From positions 558,001 through 622,000 of the forward strand of contig NOKP01000005.1 of the NCBI GenBank assembly GCA_002682825.1: a stretch of DNA of 64,000 nucleotides, written 5' to 3'. Under the pieces are notes generated by a model that was not told the origin of the DNA, ran no database searches, and saw only the letters and a program-made list of their open reading frames with translations. Source of the stretch: Neonectria sp. B-13 (Eukaryota; Ascomycota; Sordariomycetes; Hypocreales; Nectriaceae). Shown in pieces: positions 1 through 10,492 of this stretch (positions are counted from its first letter, which is position 1; each line of letters begins with the position of its first letter). Position numbers and translations under genes: made by a program.

Positions 1-1935
1 GGGGGAGAGGCGGGGATAGCTGGGGTTCAGAATGTACCTTTCAGAGCAGTATAGGAACATATGATCATGGGGGATGAACTCCTTCTCGCAGGTCATACTA
101 GCATAGAAATCCATGTTTAGTTAAATGCGGGCCGTTTAGTTGCAACGTCAGACGTACCAAAAGTGCGGGAAGATTTCTTCATCTTCCTCCTCAACGTCTA
201 TCTTTTCCCGTTTATGCTCAGTTGGACACCGAGGAATCCTTGACAGCGTATAGCGACGAGTCATGGGGATTCCTACGGTGGGAGGGCCGACAGGGCGATG
301 GCTCTGCTTGTCGCGCGTGTATTGCATTGTTTGGCGAGACAAGAGAGAAGAGAGATTGCGACTAGTGATGGGGGAAATGGTGGCGGTCCAGGGCTGGAAG
401 AAGTCTTTATGTCAGAGCGTGTGCCACAGTGAGAATCACATTGGGTAACCCGGTTTGGTGCGGTTTGAGGGCTGGCTCATCACCGCCGGAATCCCCATGT
501 TGGCCACGGCCGCAATTCAATGACCTGTAATGCACCATCCCTCTCGCCTAGAGCCACCCGCTCCCGTCTCGCCAGAAAGCTGAGGCATTTATCCCTGCAG
601 CGAATCGTAATTCCACCCCAGCGCCGGCCAATGATACTTACCCTTCAAGGAGAAGCGCCCTGAAGTTGGCGTCTCTACTATGTGCACGACAAATGATCGA
701 CGAGAATGAGGGTCAGTGCGCTTGCGGAATAGCAAAACAAGCATTCGCAGCTTACGCTAAAAGGCCAAGCCTTTTTGCCAAGATGGTCCAAGGGCTGTGG
801 CACCTGCCAGGCCGTTGTCGACAGGGGACGGTGCGAAGATATTGGCACGCCCCCGCCCCGAAGCAGAATTATGCGTGTGTTTTCACTTCCATGTGGACTC
901 TGGTGTTTTCACGGGGGCTTCTTCCCTTGCGCCGAGCTCCAGCTGCGGGCTCGTGTGCGCGTGCTCCTTGCCCAAACTTGACTGCCCATCCTCAGTCCAT
1001 GCATCCCATCGGTGACTTTATTGCAAGGACGTCGCCGAAAACGTTTACGATGTGATTGATCATACCCGTGTTGCAAAATGCGGGTTAAAGAAGATCAAGG
1101 GTCAAGGGTGGCGGCAAGTTGCTCCAATGCACTGGAAGTATCCGTATTGTCATACGGATCAAGCTCGCTGGACAACCCGCTGTGACGTCAAGAGGCCGCC
1201 AGTAATAATTTACGAGTCAACATCTCCACACTTTTCGTCTCCCTTGCCATGGAGCCAGCAGACCATGTTCATGCAGATGTGTAGCTAGGGGGCCCGGCCC
1301 ATGCGTCGCGGCATCCATCATAGGCGGGGACGATGGAATTCCCAGGAAACCAAACTTCCTCATCTCTTTGCTGGTGGTCAGTTAGCACGATACAATACAA
1401 AGGTCATGAGTTACGAATTCAGTTTAGCAAAAGGGGGGATCTTGCGAGCAGCGAAAATCCCTCACCGACAGCTCCATGCAAACTTCGTAATGGTAATGAG
1501 AGGGATAAAGGGTTTGTTGCGTAGCGCCTCTGCCGACATCATCACTTATGCATGATACCTGTTCCCCTGCCATCAATCACAGCTTCCGACCGTGTATCCA
1601 TGCCCTCTTGGCTAGATGGATCCCGCGCCGGCTAGCTTCCACCGCAGCGACCCAAACGATGGCCTCTGGGTTTCTACAGCCAGCGATAATGAAGCACGTC
1701 TATGGCATATCTTGATCAGAGAAAATTACCATGATTTGCCACGTCTTTCCACATTGACAATTCGGTAGTCTACCTTGTTGGTGGTATGCCGATACTTGAT
1801 ACCAAGTAGCGTAGCACGTTCATTATGACCAAGTTCCTGACCATAAATATGGCCTGCACTACACAGCTAACTCTCATCCCACCCACTATTTAAATTTGTC
1901 ACTCGTCTTCAAAGTCCTCGTTGCCACTCTAAAAA
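1..1935. other. Gene-free stretch
   Basis: I see no supportable gene here. Open frames in this stretch have no recognisable domain and no consistent splice extension. A perfect 20-base inverted repeat lies at 1140-1159. A TATTTAAA box at 1887-1894 sits about 70 bases before the ATG of the broken VOC gene at 1963 and may be its old promoter. Confidence 0.5.
1140..1159. repeat. Perfect inverted repeat, 8-base arms
   Basis: ATCCGTAT and ATACGGAT are separated by TGTC. The arms contain CGT/ACG and a CGGAT half-site, which could suit a dimeric DNA-binding protein or a small hairpin. The nearest gene remnant starts 800 bases downstream, so the function is unknown. Confidence 0.5.
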
Positions 1936-1962
1936 TTGCCGAGATTTCTACGCAAGGCCATC

Positions 1963-2984
1963 ATGCCCGATATGCTGATTCCTGCAATACTGAATGATCT
2001 ATCCAAGGTCCAGCTGGCTCGCATCGCCCATGTCTACTTTGAGATTCCCGACTTGGACAAATCCAGCAAATTTGCCAAAGACTTTGGCTTCATTGAAGAG
2101 CATAGAATGAGAGACAAGATCTACTACCGCGGGTATGGCAAAGACCCATACGTCTATATCGCCTCAAAAGGTAAGGACGGCAAACCGAGCCCAGCTTTTG
2201 TTGACGCTTCGGAAGAAGACTTCAACAAAGCAGCAAAGCTGGAGGGCGCCCTGATCGGCAACTTGGACGGTGCTACTGGGAGGTCGAATTGTCACCTTCA
2301 ATCGAACGGACAACACATTCTTCTGTGTTCTTTTTGCACAGTAAGAGCGCGAGACAAGCGCACAGGCGCCAACAGCTACTCATGAACACCAAGGACCATT
2401 CAACACATCGTTGATAAGCCGAGGCGAGGTTAGCATTGGCGCGACTTCGTGCAGCTTACGTTCCAGCTAACAGTATGCAGGTAAATTCCAACGCTACCAT
2501 TAGGGTCTAGCGTTGGTCCATAAGCTAGGACACTTTGGCTACGTGGTGCTAGATTTTGACCGCGAGCTCGCATGCTACACAGGCAACTTTGACTTTGTCC
2601 CATACGACGCGCTCTCCTACCGGGAAATTCTCCAACCTGAACGGACTGACATTCATGTACCCTGATCTCGGCGAGGAATATTCTGACCATCACTCTTTCT
2701 TCATGCAAAGGGCAGAGCCTCATGTCAAGAAGGTATTCATTCACCAAACGTCTTATGAGGTTGTTGACTTTGACACACAACTACTTGGCATGGCTGGTTA
2801 GCAAGGAAGGACTGGGATCTGGGAACTCGGGCGCCATGTCTTGGGCAGTCAGATCGTTGACTACTGGGCCGATCCAAATGCGTTCAAGATTGAGCATTAT
2901 GCCAACGGCGATGTCGTTAATAGGCACACGCAAACGCAGAGGATGTTGTTCGCCCGTTTCGGTGTGGAGATCCGAGGTTCCTAA
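1963..2984 (+). pseudogene. Broken two-domain VOC dioxygenase-like gene
   Basis: The fragments match, in order, the fungal two-domain vicinal-oxygen-chelate family annotated as glyoxalase/extradiol dioxygenase or metapyrocatechase-like. From ATG 1963 the first domain is readable (RIAHVYFEIPDLDKS, YYRGYGKDPYVYIA). Near 2275 the reading must shift frame to continue as GGRIVTFNRTDN. The stretch between the domains, about 2350-2520, is not readable. The second domain resumes at about 2522 as LGHFGYVVLDFDREL. It shifts near 2640 to reach DLGEEYSDHHSFFMQRAE, and shifts twice more around 2780-2820 before RHVLGSQIVDYWADPNAFKI and a stop at 2982-2984. With at least four frame changes this cannot encode a full enzyme. 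The lesions are indels rather than only C-to-T changes. Intact relatives act on catechol-type rings or sit in aromatic polyketide loci. Confidence 0.8.
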
Positions 2985-3263
2985 ACTTTTTGAGAAAGGA
3001 GAGCTTAAACCATGAGTCTTGCTATTTGGGCTTTAAGATATCGCTACTCGGGCTGTAAGTCGCGAGAAAGTTGTAATAGTAGCTCAACAGGCATTCATTC
3101 ACAGTAGCCAGATCAGAAGTTGAAAAGTTTCAGTATGCACGGAATAGCCTTATCACTTGAGGCGCCTCGGTTCGGCATCCTTGATTCATCATCATAACTA
3201 GTCACATCCCTGACAAACTTCAAGACAAATATGGTACTATTTTACCATATTTCTTTTTATTAA

Positions 3264-4131
3264 TTATTCATCAGGATGAGTAAATTCTTGGACTCTGTGC
3301 CGGGTTTCAGGAGGTATTAATGTCAGGACGAGGTTCCCAAATTCCACGTTCTGACCGATAAGTTGCTTCAAAGATGCAAACATTTCGTGTTGGGCATTAC
3401 GCAACTCAACAAGCTCTGCCCTATTTGCCCTCGACACGCTGCCAAAGTTTAGCCGGAGTTAGTTCCAACATGGGCTAGACAACTCACGAATTTGCTGTTG
3501 AAATCTGATGAAATAGCAACCGCGATCGGATATTCTCTCTTTGCTGAATCATTTCCAAGACATTTCCTCGCACCCTGTACCAGCGCATCATTGTGCGTGA
3601 GACCCCAAGTGAGAACACAAGTTTCGATAGCGCAAGAATAAAAGGAAAGAATGAACTGACGGAAACAAACGCATCCAGGACAGCCATGTAACTGAATAAT
3701 GTGCCTAGTAAATTGATTGCTCGACGGTCTTTGCTTCGTCTACCACTGGTCGCATCGATCGCGGCCTGTATTACCTCCTGCTGCCAAGCCAGACTGAGAC
3801 CGCCTTCTGGCGTGTCGGGGTCAGGTAGTGTCTGACCTGGACTGTGGACCTCCATGAACTGAGTCAAAATACCAATTTCCGTTGAGTAGAGTTCGGCGAT
3901 GAGCTTTTTCAGCAGCCTCGATTGGGAGTCATCTTCAGGTGACAATGGCGTTGCTTGACTCATTTCTTGCGTTTCAGCGATAGTGGCTGTGACAGATTCA
4001 AGAATAGTCATCATTTCCATGCTGCTGTTCCGGAGAGTATTGAAGCGAACATAGAGGAATGCCAAGATTGCAGCAAGGAAGGTCAGAATACCAGTGATGC
4101 TGGAGGTGATTGAGAGCGGACTATCGTCCAT
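3264..4131 (-). CDS. Unknown membrane-anchored protein, two exons
   Basis: I do not recognise a named family. Exon 1 runs 4131-3488 and exon 2 runs 3438-3264. The intron at 3439-3487 is 49 bases, starts GTGAGT, ends CAG and has a CTAAC branch site. Joining gives 272 aa, where reading through the intron would stop early just after 3487. The N-terminus has a clear hydrophobic helix (about residues 10-30, SITGILTFLAAILAFLYVRF). It is followed by a charged helical middle, a second hydrophobic stretch around residue 170 (VSVSSFFPFILALSKLVF) and an acidic helical tail. The architecture suggests a single- or double-pass membrane protein with a cytosolic coiled region. Small fungal proteins of this look are usually left as hypothetical. 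Confidence 0.7.
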
Positions 4132-4354
4132 TATGGGTCAAATGCAGGGTCTGTCAAGTGAGAAAATGGCGGAACGTCTCACAAGGCGGCAGATGCGATC
4201 ATGTGAGGATTGGAAGAATCTATCTGTCGCTCGAAATTCGATTTCCTGGGGTTTTCTTCGCCATAAGGTACTCTGTCAGACAGGCCTCTTTCGGAATAGC
4301 GGCATGCATTAATGCCCAAGGTGAGATCAAATCCCTGTGGCTGTAGGCAACAAC

Positions 4355-4383
4355 GCCTAGGCAGCTAAGCTGCCTCATGAGGC
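4355..4383. repeat. Nested palindromes
   Basis: AGGCAGCT, a single A, then AGCTGCCT form a 17-base near-perfect palindrome at 4359-4375. The overlapping CCTCATGAGG at 4373-4382 is a perfect 10-base palindrome, and outer GCCT/AGGC arms extend the symmetry. It lies about 230 bases upstream of the 5' end of the gene at 4131 (minus strand), so it could be an operator for that gene. No function is shown. Confidence 0.45.
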
Positions 4384-4465
4384 GATATGCCACTTAAGAA
4401 ACGATCTTGAACAAAATGTGTGCAATTGTTTCAGTTGTTTTGTCACGCTGACCCACAAGCCGTGG

Positions 4466-5506
4466 CTAGGCTATTTCTCCGTCCTGCACTCGACGCACCA
4501 ACATCAATAGAAAGAATGGACTCGGCTTCATTTTATGATCAGTATCAATGCCCTGCTTTTCATCATAGTCGATATGATGGACAGGCGACAAGTCTTCGTA
4601 GCGGACGGCTTTCCCTTTGTCATGTCGAACTATGAAATTTTCTGGCTTGGGATCTACCTCTGACTTCCGTGACTTCATCGGGTTGTGCGGATATACGTCT
4701 GGCCCTCCAAGTTACCGTTGGCAACACCAAGTTCCACACATGAAACAGGTAGCCTTTTATCAAGGTATTCGTATGTTTGCCTTCTTGGACTCTACTGTTG
4801 GATGGGCGTAAGTTGCAGGAAGCATTCGGATTTCCGCGGGCCCGTAGAGCAGGTAGCCACACCATTATGATGGTTTCATCAACGGGATTGAGTAATCGTG
4901 ACGAATAAAGACCACCTAGTCTGACGAAGTGATACCGAAACCAGATCTGATCAACAAAACCGGACAGGTCGGGAGTCTCTGTACATTGTCCGTGGCATCC
5001 TGGACATGACCTCGGGATGATAACCAGTATGTGTCGTAAGCTATTCGTGACTTGAGATACTTGAAACAGTAGCTGGATGTTTCTCGTAATCCAACAGAAG
5101 GTGCAGAAAGCCAAGCTATTCAAGGATGGCGAAGGGGAAAATGTCTCGAGCATCTTGAACGAATGGACTGGTCTTCAAGGGTGCTCGTTAACACCTGTCC
5201 AGATATCCTCATCAGCAGGAAACTGGAACAATACGAGCTGCCAAGAGGTTGGTCCATCGCCGTGTCTGGGCGGTATACGCAGTTACGAAGGGGATGTAGC
5301 CGGGCCCAATAGATATCGAGAAGAGCCAGGTCAGTCATAGTGGCCACGTCAGTATCCTTGGTAAAGGATTGAGCAGGAATAGGAGTCATCAAAACTAAGT
5401 TCATTAGGGCATACTTGGACCGCAACGCGTCGGTCTTGGCAGTGCTAATGTGAAACTCACTCCCTACAGAAACTCGGTCTCGGTATCGTGAGAGCAGTAC
5501 CGACAA
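4466..5506 (-). pseudogene. Possible unrecognised gene relic
   Basis: Three minus-strand open segments (5506-5120, 5153-4620 and 4678-4466) look protein-like (for example DLALLDIYWARLHPLRNCVY and FIVRHDKGKAVRYEDLSP). They lie in different frames and have no intron signals that join them cleanly. I could not place them in a family. The DPKPENF string resembles a kinase DLKPEN motif, but no other kinase motif is present. This is most likely a decayed gene or chance reading. Confidence 0.22.
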
Positions 5507-6016
5507 CGAGAGAAGAAGCGCATAGACGTCTACAGCATTTCCATACTACCTAATGGAAGCAGTTGTCTTTCTAGAGTTGGTGGAACTCTCCGGGTCTTAC
5601 AAAAAAAAAACACGTCAACGAATATTCAGCCAAGCTTCTCATCACAGTATGGTTGTCTCATTGGACTGTCGGCCTGGCTCACTACGGCTCTGGACGATGC
5701 ATCATCTCTGGATATAATTATGTTCTCCCATTTGCAGTGACAGAGATCGACTCCCGAAGAATCCGACCTCCCTAGTGGTTTTGCACAGCCGCAGTCAAAG
5801 CGATGTTCGGAAACGCTCGGCGTTGTATCGAGATGATGATCCGGTTACAGTAGGCGCCACAAGGTTTGGGCGAACACGCTCCACTCTCGGAATCTCCGGG
5901 GCTTACTAGTCTAGTCTACTGTAAATCGAACATCCTTGAGCACGGCTGCAGGGTTATCCAATCTAAATCCAGCATGATCAGACTAGAATTGCTAGTGTCG
6001 CCCTAGCGCGAGATTA

Positions 6017-6088
6017 AATACGAGTATTCCGGAATACGCGTGTTCGCTTGCTCGCCCAAGCGTGAATACGCGGCTGAATACGAGTATC
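6017..6088. promoter_or_regulatory. Operator-like cluster upstream of the Zn2Cys6 gene
   Basis: AATACGAGTATT at 6017-6028 (arms AATAC/GTATT around GA) and AATACGAGTATC at 6077-6088 bracket two related half-sites: AATACGCG at 6033 and at 6065. A CGCTTG/CAAGCG inverted repeat at 6045-6062 lies in the centre, so the whole block is an imperfect inverted repeat about 72 bases long. ATTCCGGAAT at 6026-6035 is also a perfect palindrome. It ends 90 bases before the ATG at 6178. The same palindrome recurs upstream of three other genes in this window. Confidence 0.6.
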
Positions 6089-6177
6089 GTCTTATAACCA
6101 GCGCCCTCGCACGGCGGAATCCTCTGTCTTGGTGCATCTAACTCACATTTCGGATTTCCTGTCACCCTCTTCGGCTT

Positions 6178-7464
6178 ATGGCGCCCACTAAGAACAGACA
6201 AGCCGCCGGGGACCTGCCGGTAAAGCCGCGTCGCTCACACCGGAAGTCTCGCAAAGGCTGCGATGTCTGCAAAGGCAGGCATATGCGGTGCGACGAGACT
6301 CGGCCGGCTTGCCTCAACTGTACTGTAGCAGGCCGTCAATGCGTCTACGGGTTTATTGCTACATCCAGTGCAAGACTGCCAAGCATCGAAAGCTCCCAGA
6401 TGCCCAGTCCGGCTAGTTGCACTTCCAACACGCCGTCAATCGCCACAGCTGCGTCAACGCCTTCCCCTCACAAACAACAAGTGGAGCACACCAGTCGGAA
6501 TCACGCCCATATCCCAGAAGAAGCGGGCACATTTACTCTCGAGCACCTGGCTTTATTTCATCACGTCCAGACTCAGATGGCGACCTGGCTGACGTCCACC
6601 AGCTTTGCAGACTACACCGTTCAAACAGCCATCAAGTATGCATTGGAAGCCCCATACCTTATGAACCAACTGCTGGCTATTTCCGCCCTCGACTTGGGAA
6701 GTCGTCATCCAGAACGACTAGACTATCTCCAGCAGGCAACAGCTTTGCAAACGCGGGCGCTGTCATCTTTCAACAACGCCAAGGAGGAAGTCTCAGACGC
6801 TACCTGTATCCCAATGTTCATATTCTCGTCCCTGCTCGGAATCCATATTCTTCACGATACCCTCCTCAACCGGTCTGATACTTTTAGTATGTTCCTTGAT
6901 GAGTTTGTAGGGTATCTCTCACTTCACCGCGGTGTTGCTGCGTTGACGAAGCACTCGTGGAAAGTGATCAAAGAGTCACCGCTGAATGCTACAATCCAGC
7001 ATATAGAAGACGCCTTCGAACGTGCGGCCAATACCTGCGAAGAGGTAGAAGTTCTCTACAGTATGGTTAATGAGTCGCAACTGAACCCAGCGTCCATCGA
7101 AACGTACCGCCGAGCGGTGACAACGTTGCGAGCCACACTTAATCTATATCGCGAGTTAGAGGCAGGAGGCAATCGACCGTACGATGCACCACTTGCGTTT
7201 TGCGTCACGGTAAACGAGGATTACATCGAGTTTCTGAAGCAACGGCGGCCAGAAGCACTCGTGATTCTCGCCTACTATGCGGTGATGTTGCATTGGAGTC
7301 GGAATTTTATGATATTTGGAGATGGCGGACAGTATATGATACAAGCAATTACATCTCACCTTGGAGCGCACTGGGAGCGTTGGCTGGAATGGCCAAATTT
7401 CGTCCTGCGGGGTAGAAATATGCCAATAGACCCTTTGTTGGGTGTAATTGAAGATAATAGTTAA
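6178..7464 (+). CDS. Zn2Cys6 transcription factor
   Basis: This is a 428-residue, single-exon protein. A fungal binuclear zinc cluster lies near the N-terminus, with cysteines at residues 28, 31, 38, 45, 48 and 55 (spacing 2, 6, 6, 2, 6) in the context SRKGCDVCKGRHMRCDETRP. A basic stretch (PRRSHRKSRKG) comes before it. A Ser/Thr/Pro-rich linker follows (about 60-110), then a helical C-terminal region starting at EHLALFHHVQTQMATWL. That region resembles the all-helical activation domain of C6 factors of the Upc2/sterol-regulator-like group. The length is near the family norm (400-500). The promoter holds the AATAC-NN-GTATT cluster, so autoregulation is possible (inference). It is tail to tail with the RTA1 gene, 139 bases apart, which shares the upstream motif. 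Confidence 0.9.
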   Translation: MAPTKNRQAAGDLPVKPRRSHRKSRKGCDVCKGRHMRCDETRPACLNCTVAGRQCVYGFIATSSARLPSIESSQMPSPASCTSNTPSIATAASTPSPHKQQVEHTSRNHAHIPEEAGTFTLEHLALFHHVQTQMATWLTSTSFADYTVQTAIKYALEAPYLMNQLLAISALDLGSRHPERLDYLQQATALQTRALSSFNNAKEEVSDATCIPMFIFSSLLGIHILHDTLLNRSDTFSMFLDEFVGYLSLHRGVAALTKHSWKVIKESPLNATIQHIEDAFERAANTCEEVEVLYSMVNESQLNPASIETYRRAVTTLRATLNLYRELEAGGNRPYDAPLAFCVTVNEDYIEFLKQRRPEALVILAYYAVMLHWSRNFMIFGDGGQYMIQAITSHLGAHWERWLEWPNFVLRGRNMPIDPLLGVIEDNS

Positions 7465-7603
7465 GGAGAGGAAGTGACCTATTGTCCTACTTCCTTATCA
7501 AACCATGTGCTTAGAAGACCAATACTTAATCAAACGGCATACTTTTAGTGAGTTGAGCTGTGAATAGAACGCTGCTTGGCGTCCCCAAAACCTATCAGGA
7601 CGA

Positions 7604-8504
7604 TTACATCGGAATCGGAATAGAGTCCCCCCTCGGCTCCAGATCGCTGGGAAACCTCCAAGCAAACAAGACTGCGACAATGAACATCAAAAGCGAATCG
7701 AAGATGTACAATGTCCACTCATGCATGAGAGAGTAACCGCCTTGGCCCTGCGCGTATTCAACGACCCTAAAGATGGATCGAACCATGACTAGAAGACTGA
7801 CAGCGTACAGCATGTGTAGTGTTGACTCCCAAGGAACCAACCCGTCGAAAGAATCCGGCGTAGGACCGCTTCTCATCCTGCGGTGGAACACGACTGCAAT
7901 GGCGGCAAAGAAGCCAAACATGACGACCTGGACCAAGAGGCCGATGATGACCATTCGCTCTCCCCATTCCGCAAGCCCAGGTTTCTGAACCACCATCAGA
8001 CCCGCAGCACCTCCCTGAATCATGAATGAGAGGACATCGCCCGTGACAAACGTCTTTGTCAACCGCCTTGGTCTGATCATTGAATATTTCTCGGCTCGGA
8101 CGCTCGTGATTATGCGGCCGAGGGTCATGTATACCGACGCGGCTAAGAGGGCTGGTGCGACAAGAATGAACATGTTTTGTGTGACGAAGGGCATGATTTT
8201 GCCGGTTTTGCTTCCGGCAGAGATGCGAGCACCGTAACCGACGACCTCAACTGCGACAATGGAGTTAGCGGGTGCAACAACAAACCGTTGCATTGACTGG
8301 TTACTTACAAAAGCATCCCACCGCAAAGGCAATGCAGAACCGAGCCTTGGTGCTGTAGATCTTCCAACAGATGTAGAGAAACGTGACCAGGAATAGAAGG
8401 AGGAATAGCACAGCAGCTCCCTTGTTAGGATGGTAGCGCCAGAGGTAGAGGCCACCTTTCGTGGGTTCTACCCCGGGAACGGGATCGAGAAGAGAGTTCG
8501 ACAT
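7604..8504 (-). CDS. RTA1-like lipid-translocating exporter
   Basis: Exon 1 is 8504-8309 and exon 2 is 8250-7604. The 58-base intron (8251-8308, GTAAGT...GCTAAC...CAG) joins GCF to FEVVGYGAR, the usual RTA1 junction, and gives 280 aa. Seven hydrophobic helices are visible, starting with AAVLFLLLFLVTFLYICW. Family motifs are present: EVVGYGAR, LLVAPALLAASVYM-like (FILVAPALLAASVYMTLGRI), GDVLSFMIQGGAAG, RSIFRVVEYAQG and a final EWTLYIFDSLLMF helix. RTA1-family proteins sit in the plasma membrane and are linked to resistance to membrane-active compounds and to lipid or sphingoid-base translocation. A TATAAAG lies on the minus strand at 8629-8635, about 125 bases upstream. Two palindromes lie further up at 8733-8784. 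A C6 regulator beside an RTA1 exporter is a common regulator-plus-effector pairing. Confidence 0.92.
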
Positions 8505-8732
8505 GTCTCTTCACTGCAGCTTGGTGCGCACGCGTTCGTGGTATTCGAAGGCTGGACAGTATGGGGGCGAAGGTGACGAGGTTGATACTGAGTGAGTATT
8601 TCCGGTACAATGCGAAGGAGACATCGCTCTTTATATCGACCCGAGGAATTGATTTGTTGTTATTTTAAGGATGGTCGATAAGCCATCCTCCACCTTCTCC
8701 CGTGTTTAGTTCAACCGCATGTTTAGTTTCGC

Positions 8733-8784
8733 AATACACGTATTTGGTTTTGTGGACAAATGATGCCGTTGAGATACGAGTATC
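8733..8784. promoter_or_regulatory. Two AATAC-NN-GTATT palindromes upstream of RTA1
   Basis: AATACACGTATT at 8733-8744 and GATACGAGTATC at 8773-8784 are both perfectly symmetric in their arms. They lie 229-280 bases upstream of the RTA1 start at 8504. The second contains the exact core ATACGAGTAT seen twice before the Zn2Cys6 gene. The paired layout, with centres 40 bases apart, resembles the pairs at 6017/6077 and 26086/26108. Confidence 0.55.
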
Positions 8785-9110
8785 ACCATACCATGTTTAA
8801 CGATCCCGGCCTCTGTGGAGACAGGGCCTCGACCAGCCCCATAAGCCTCATTTAGTTGTTTGATACGATGTTCTTATTTAACTCCCTTTTCCTATCGATC
8901 CTTCATTTGTGGGCCATTTGGGTTCAATACGTCCTCACTGTGGTGCCCCTGTGTGATGTTTACTAGTTGGTGCGAGGCCTTTCCGGTCTTGCTTGATCCC
9001 TTCCGTCTTTCATCTCGATCCCGGCCACGAAGAAAAAAGAATTTACGCAACAGGATGTCATATAAAAAGCGAATCATGTGCAGTTGTGTCCGCTGGCAGT
9101 GTGCCCTTCT

Positions 9111-9356
9111 TCATAGATACAGGATTTCAGGACATGTGGTGTAAAACTGCCTTTCCTCATACTGATTCAAGCCAGTCTCTCCCAAAGCTATGTCACAATC
9201 TCCATCAGATATATTGTCAACATTAGCACCATGTTGGAGAAGAAGCAACACCGTTGACAGGAGCCCTTTGCCTTCACATACTGCAATGGCACATCCCAAA
9301 CGACATCGACACCCTTTTAAAGTAGAGTTGGGTACTTGCAAAGACTCTCTTAACAC
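9111..9356 (-). pseudogene. Ankyrin repeat remnant
   Basis: A short minus-strand reading contains LLLLQHGANVDNISDGDCDI, which fits the second helix and turn of an ankyrin repeat (LLL..GANV). It is preceded by helix-like AIAVCEGKGLLSTV. Only one to two repeats can be read, with no start, no further repeats in any frame and no splice sites that extend it. Probably a leftover of an ankyrin-repeat protein gene. Confidence 0.35.
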
Positions 9357-9486
9357 TGCTCTTACGACGGCAAATTAGTTCGTTTCACTTACGGCGTAGC
9401 ACTTCCTCCTGTACCAACAAACTGACGCGCCGCATAGTTTTCCTTCCACGTGGCACGCGCAGACTACACTGGATTTGGTGGGCCCG

Positions 9487-9900
9487 ATGCTACAGCAGCT
9501 GGAAGGCTCCCTGAAGGAAAGCATCATGAGGATATTGGACCAACCAAGTTCCATGAATGAACTTGTACAGACGCTTTTTACTTCATATGGAGAGACACGA
9601 GAAGGGGCAAAGTTGTTCCAAGAGCTTCGCCAGCAAAAAGCGAGCAACGAAGCATTGAATCAGAAATCCGAGGAACTACTCGAGCAAGCCCTTCAACAAC
9701 GAAATAAGCAGAGCATCCACAGCGTCAAGGCAACGGATAGCAGCCTCAATATTGCTGGTCGCATTAATGCCCCGGGTCCAGACACAATGACTGAGCAAGC
9801 CATTTCCGTCATTGGCGCTGACTACGGTTTCACGGCTGTGGGGATTGTCAGCAATGTGGACTTTGTGACCTTGGTCGCTGCGATGCGCCAAACGAAATAG
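9487..9900 (+). CDS. Hypothetical coiled-coil protein or fragment
   Basis: From the first ATG at 9487 the frame encodes 137 aa. Residues 1-85 are helical and charged (GSLKESIMRILDQPSSMNE, FQELRQQKASNEALNQKSEE). The C-terminus ends in a small glycine/valine-rich segment (AISVIGADYGFTAVGIV). This is like the N-terminal helical domain found before ankyrin or NACHT modules in many fungal proteins, but nothing of the kind follows here. The frame is open upstream to about 9440, so an N-terminal exon may be missing. It may be a fragment of the same lost gene as the ankyrin remnant, although on the other strand. Confidence 0.4.
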   Translation: MLQQLEGSLKESIMRILDQPSSMNELVQTLFTSYGETREGAKLFQELRQQKASNEALNQKSEELLEQALQQRNKQSIHSVKATDSSLNIAGRINAPGPDTMTEQAISVIGADYGFTAVGIVSNVDFVTLVAAMRQTK

Positions 9901-10492
9901 AGGGTGAGAGCTTTTTTGCTGGATGGGTAGAATCCCGTCTCCGCGGACTCGTTGTCAATGCTGTCGAGTGAAAACAAGCTCGCACTGGCCCTCTTCTTTC
10001 AAGTCGTGTTATGCAGAGTATAATGAATGGATGTTATTCTCCTTGTACCGAATCCAGAAGAAGACAAAGCATGTGGAAAGAGAGGTCGAACCAAATTATA
10101 GCTTTGGACTTTACCGGCTTTGACGCTGAAAACAGCTTTGGCGCAGTCCCGTAGATGTGCAAGCGAGGAATGTGGATGTCTCGGAGCTCAAGGCGTCAAA
10201 ACGAAGACAAAACCGCCATAAACAGAGGGCAACCGAGGTTCGGCCTAACTACATACGGAATTGACAAAGTTTAAAGGCTTATCATGAACGGAGTTCGTCG
10301 ACGATTGAAATCTCCGACGGAAGCGTAACTTACGTGGTAATGACTTTGCGGATGGTCATCGTCTCCACAGAAGCGGAAAGACGGACAAACTCTATATACA
10401 AGACTCTGGGCGAGGTACTTATTTAAGCTATCGTTCAGAATTCCACTTCTTTTTCTCCATCCTTGATTTATTTATCTCGGGAATTGTTGAAA

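Larger units (their letters stand above)
4142..6010. other. Gene-poor stretch with a possible unreadable relic
   Basis: No intact gene is seen. The minus strand between 4466 and 5506 has several protein-like open segments in different frames, listed separately. A palindromic block lies at 4355-4383. The rest shows nothing I can support. Confidence 0.45.

Noticed and set aside
666..1055. 129-codon frame as a gene
   Set aside because: No domain, no ATG context, several overlapping frames of similar length, and low-complexity Arg/Ala/Pro content.
4466..4678. Protein kinase from the DPKPENF string
   Set aside because: No P-loop, HRD, DFG or APE motifs are found nearby; the string alone is not evidence.
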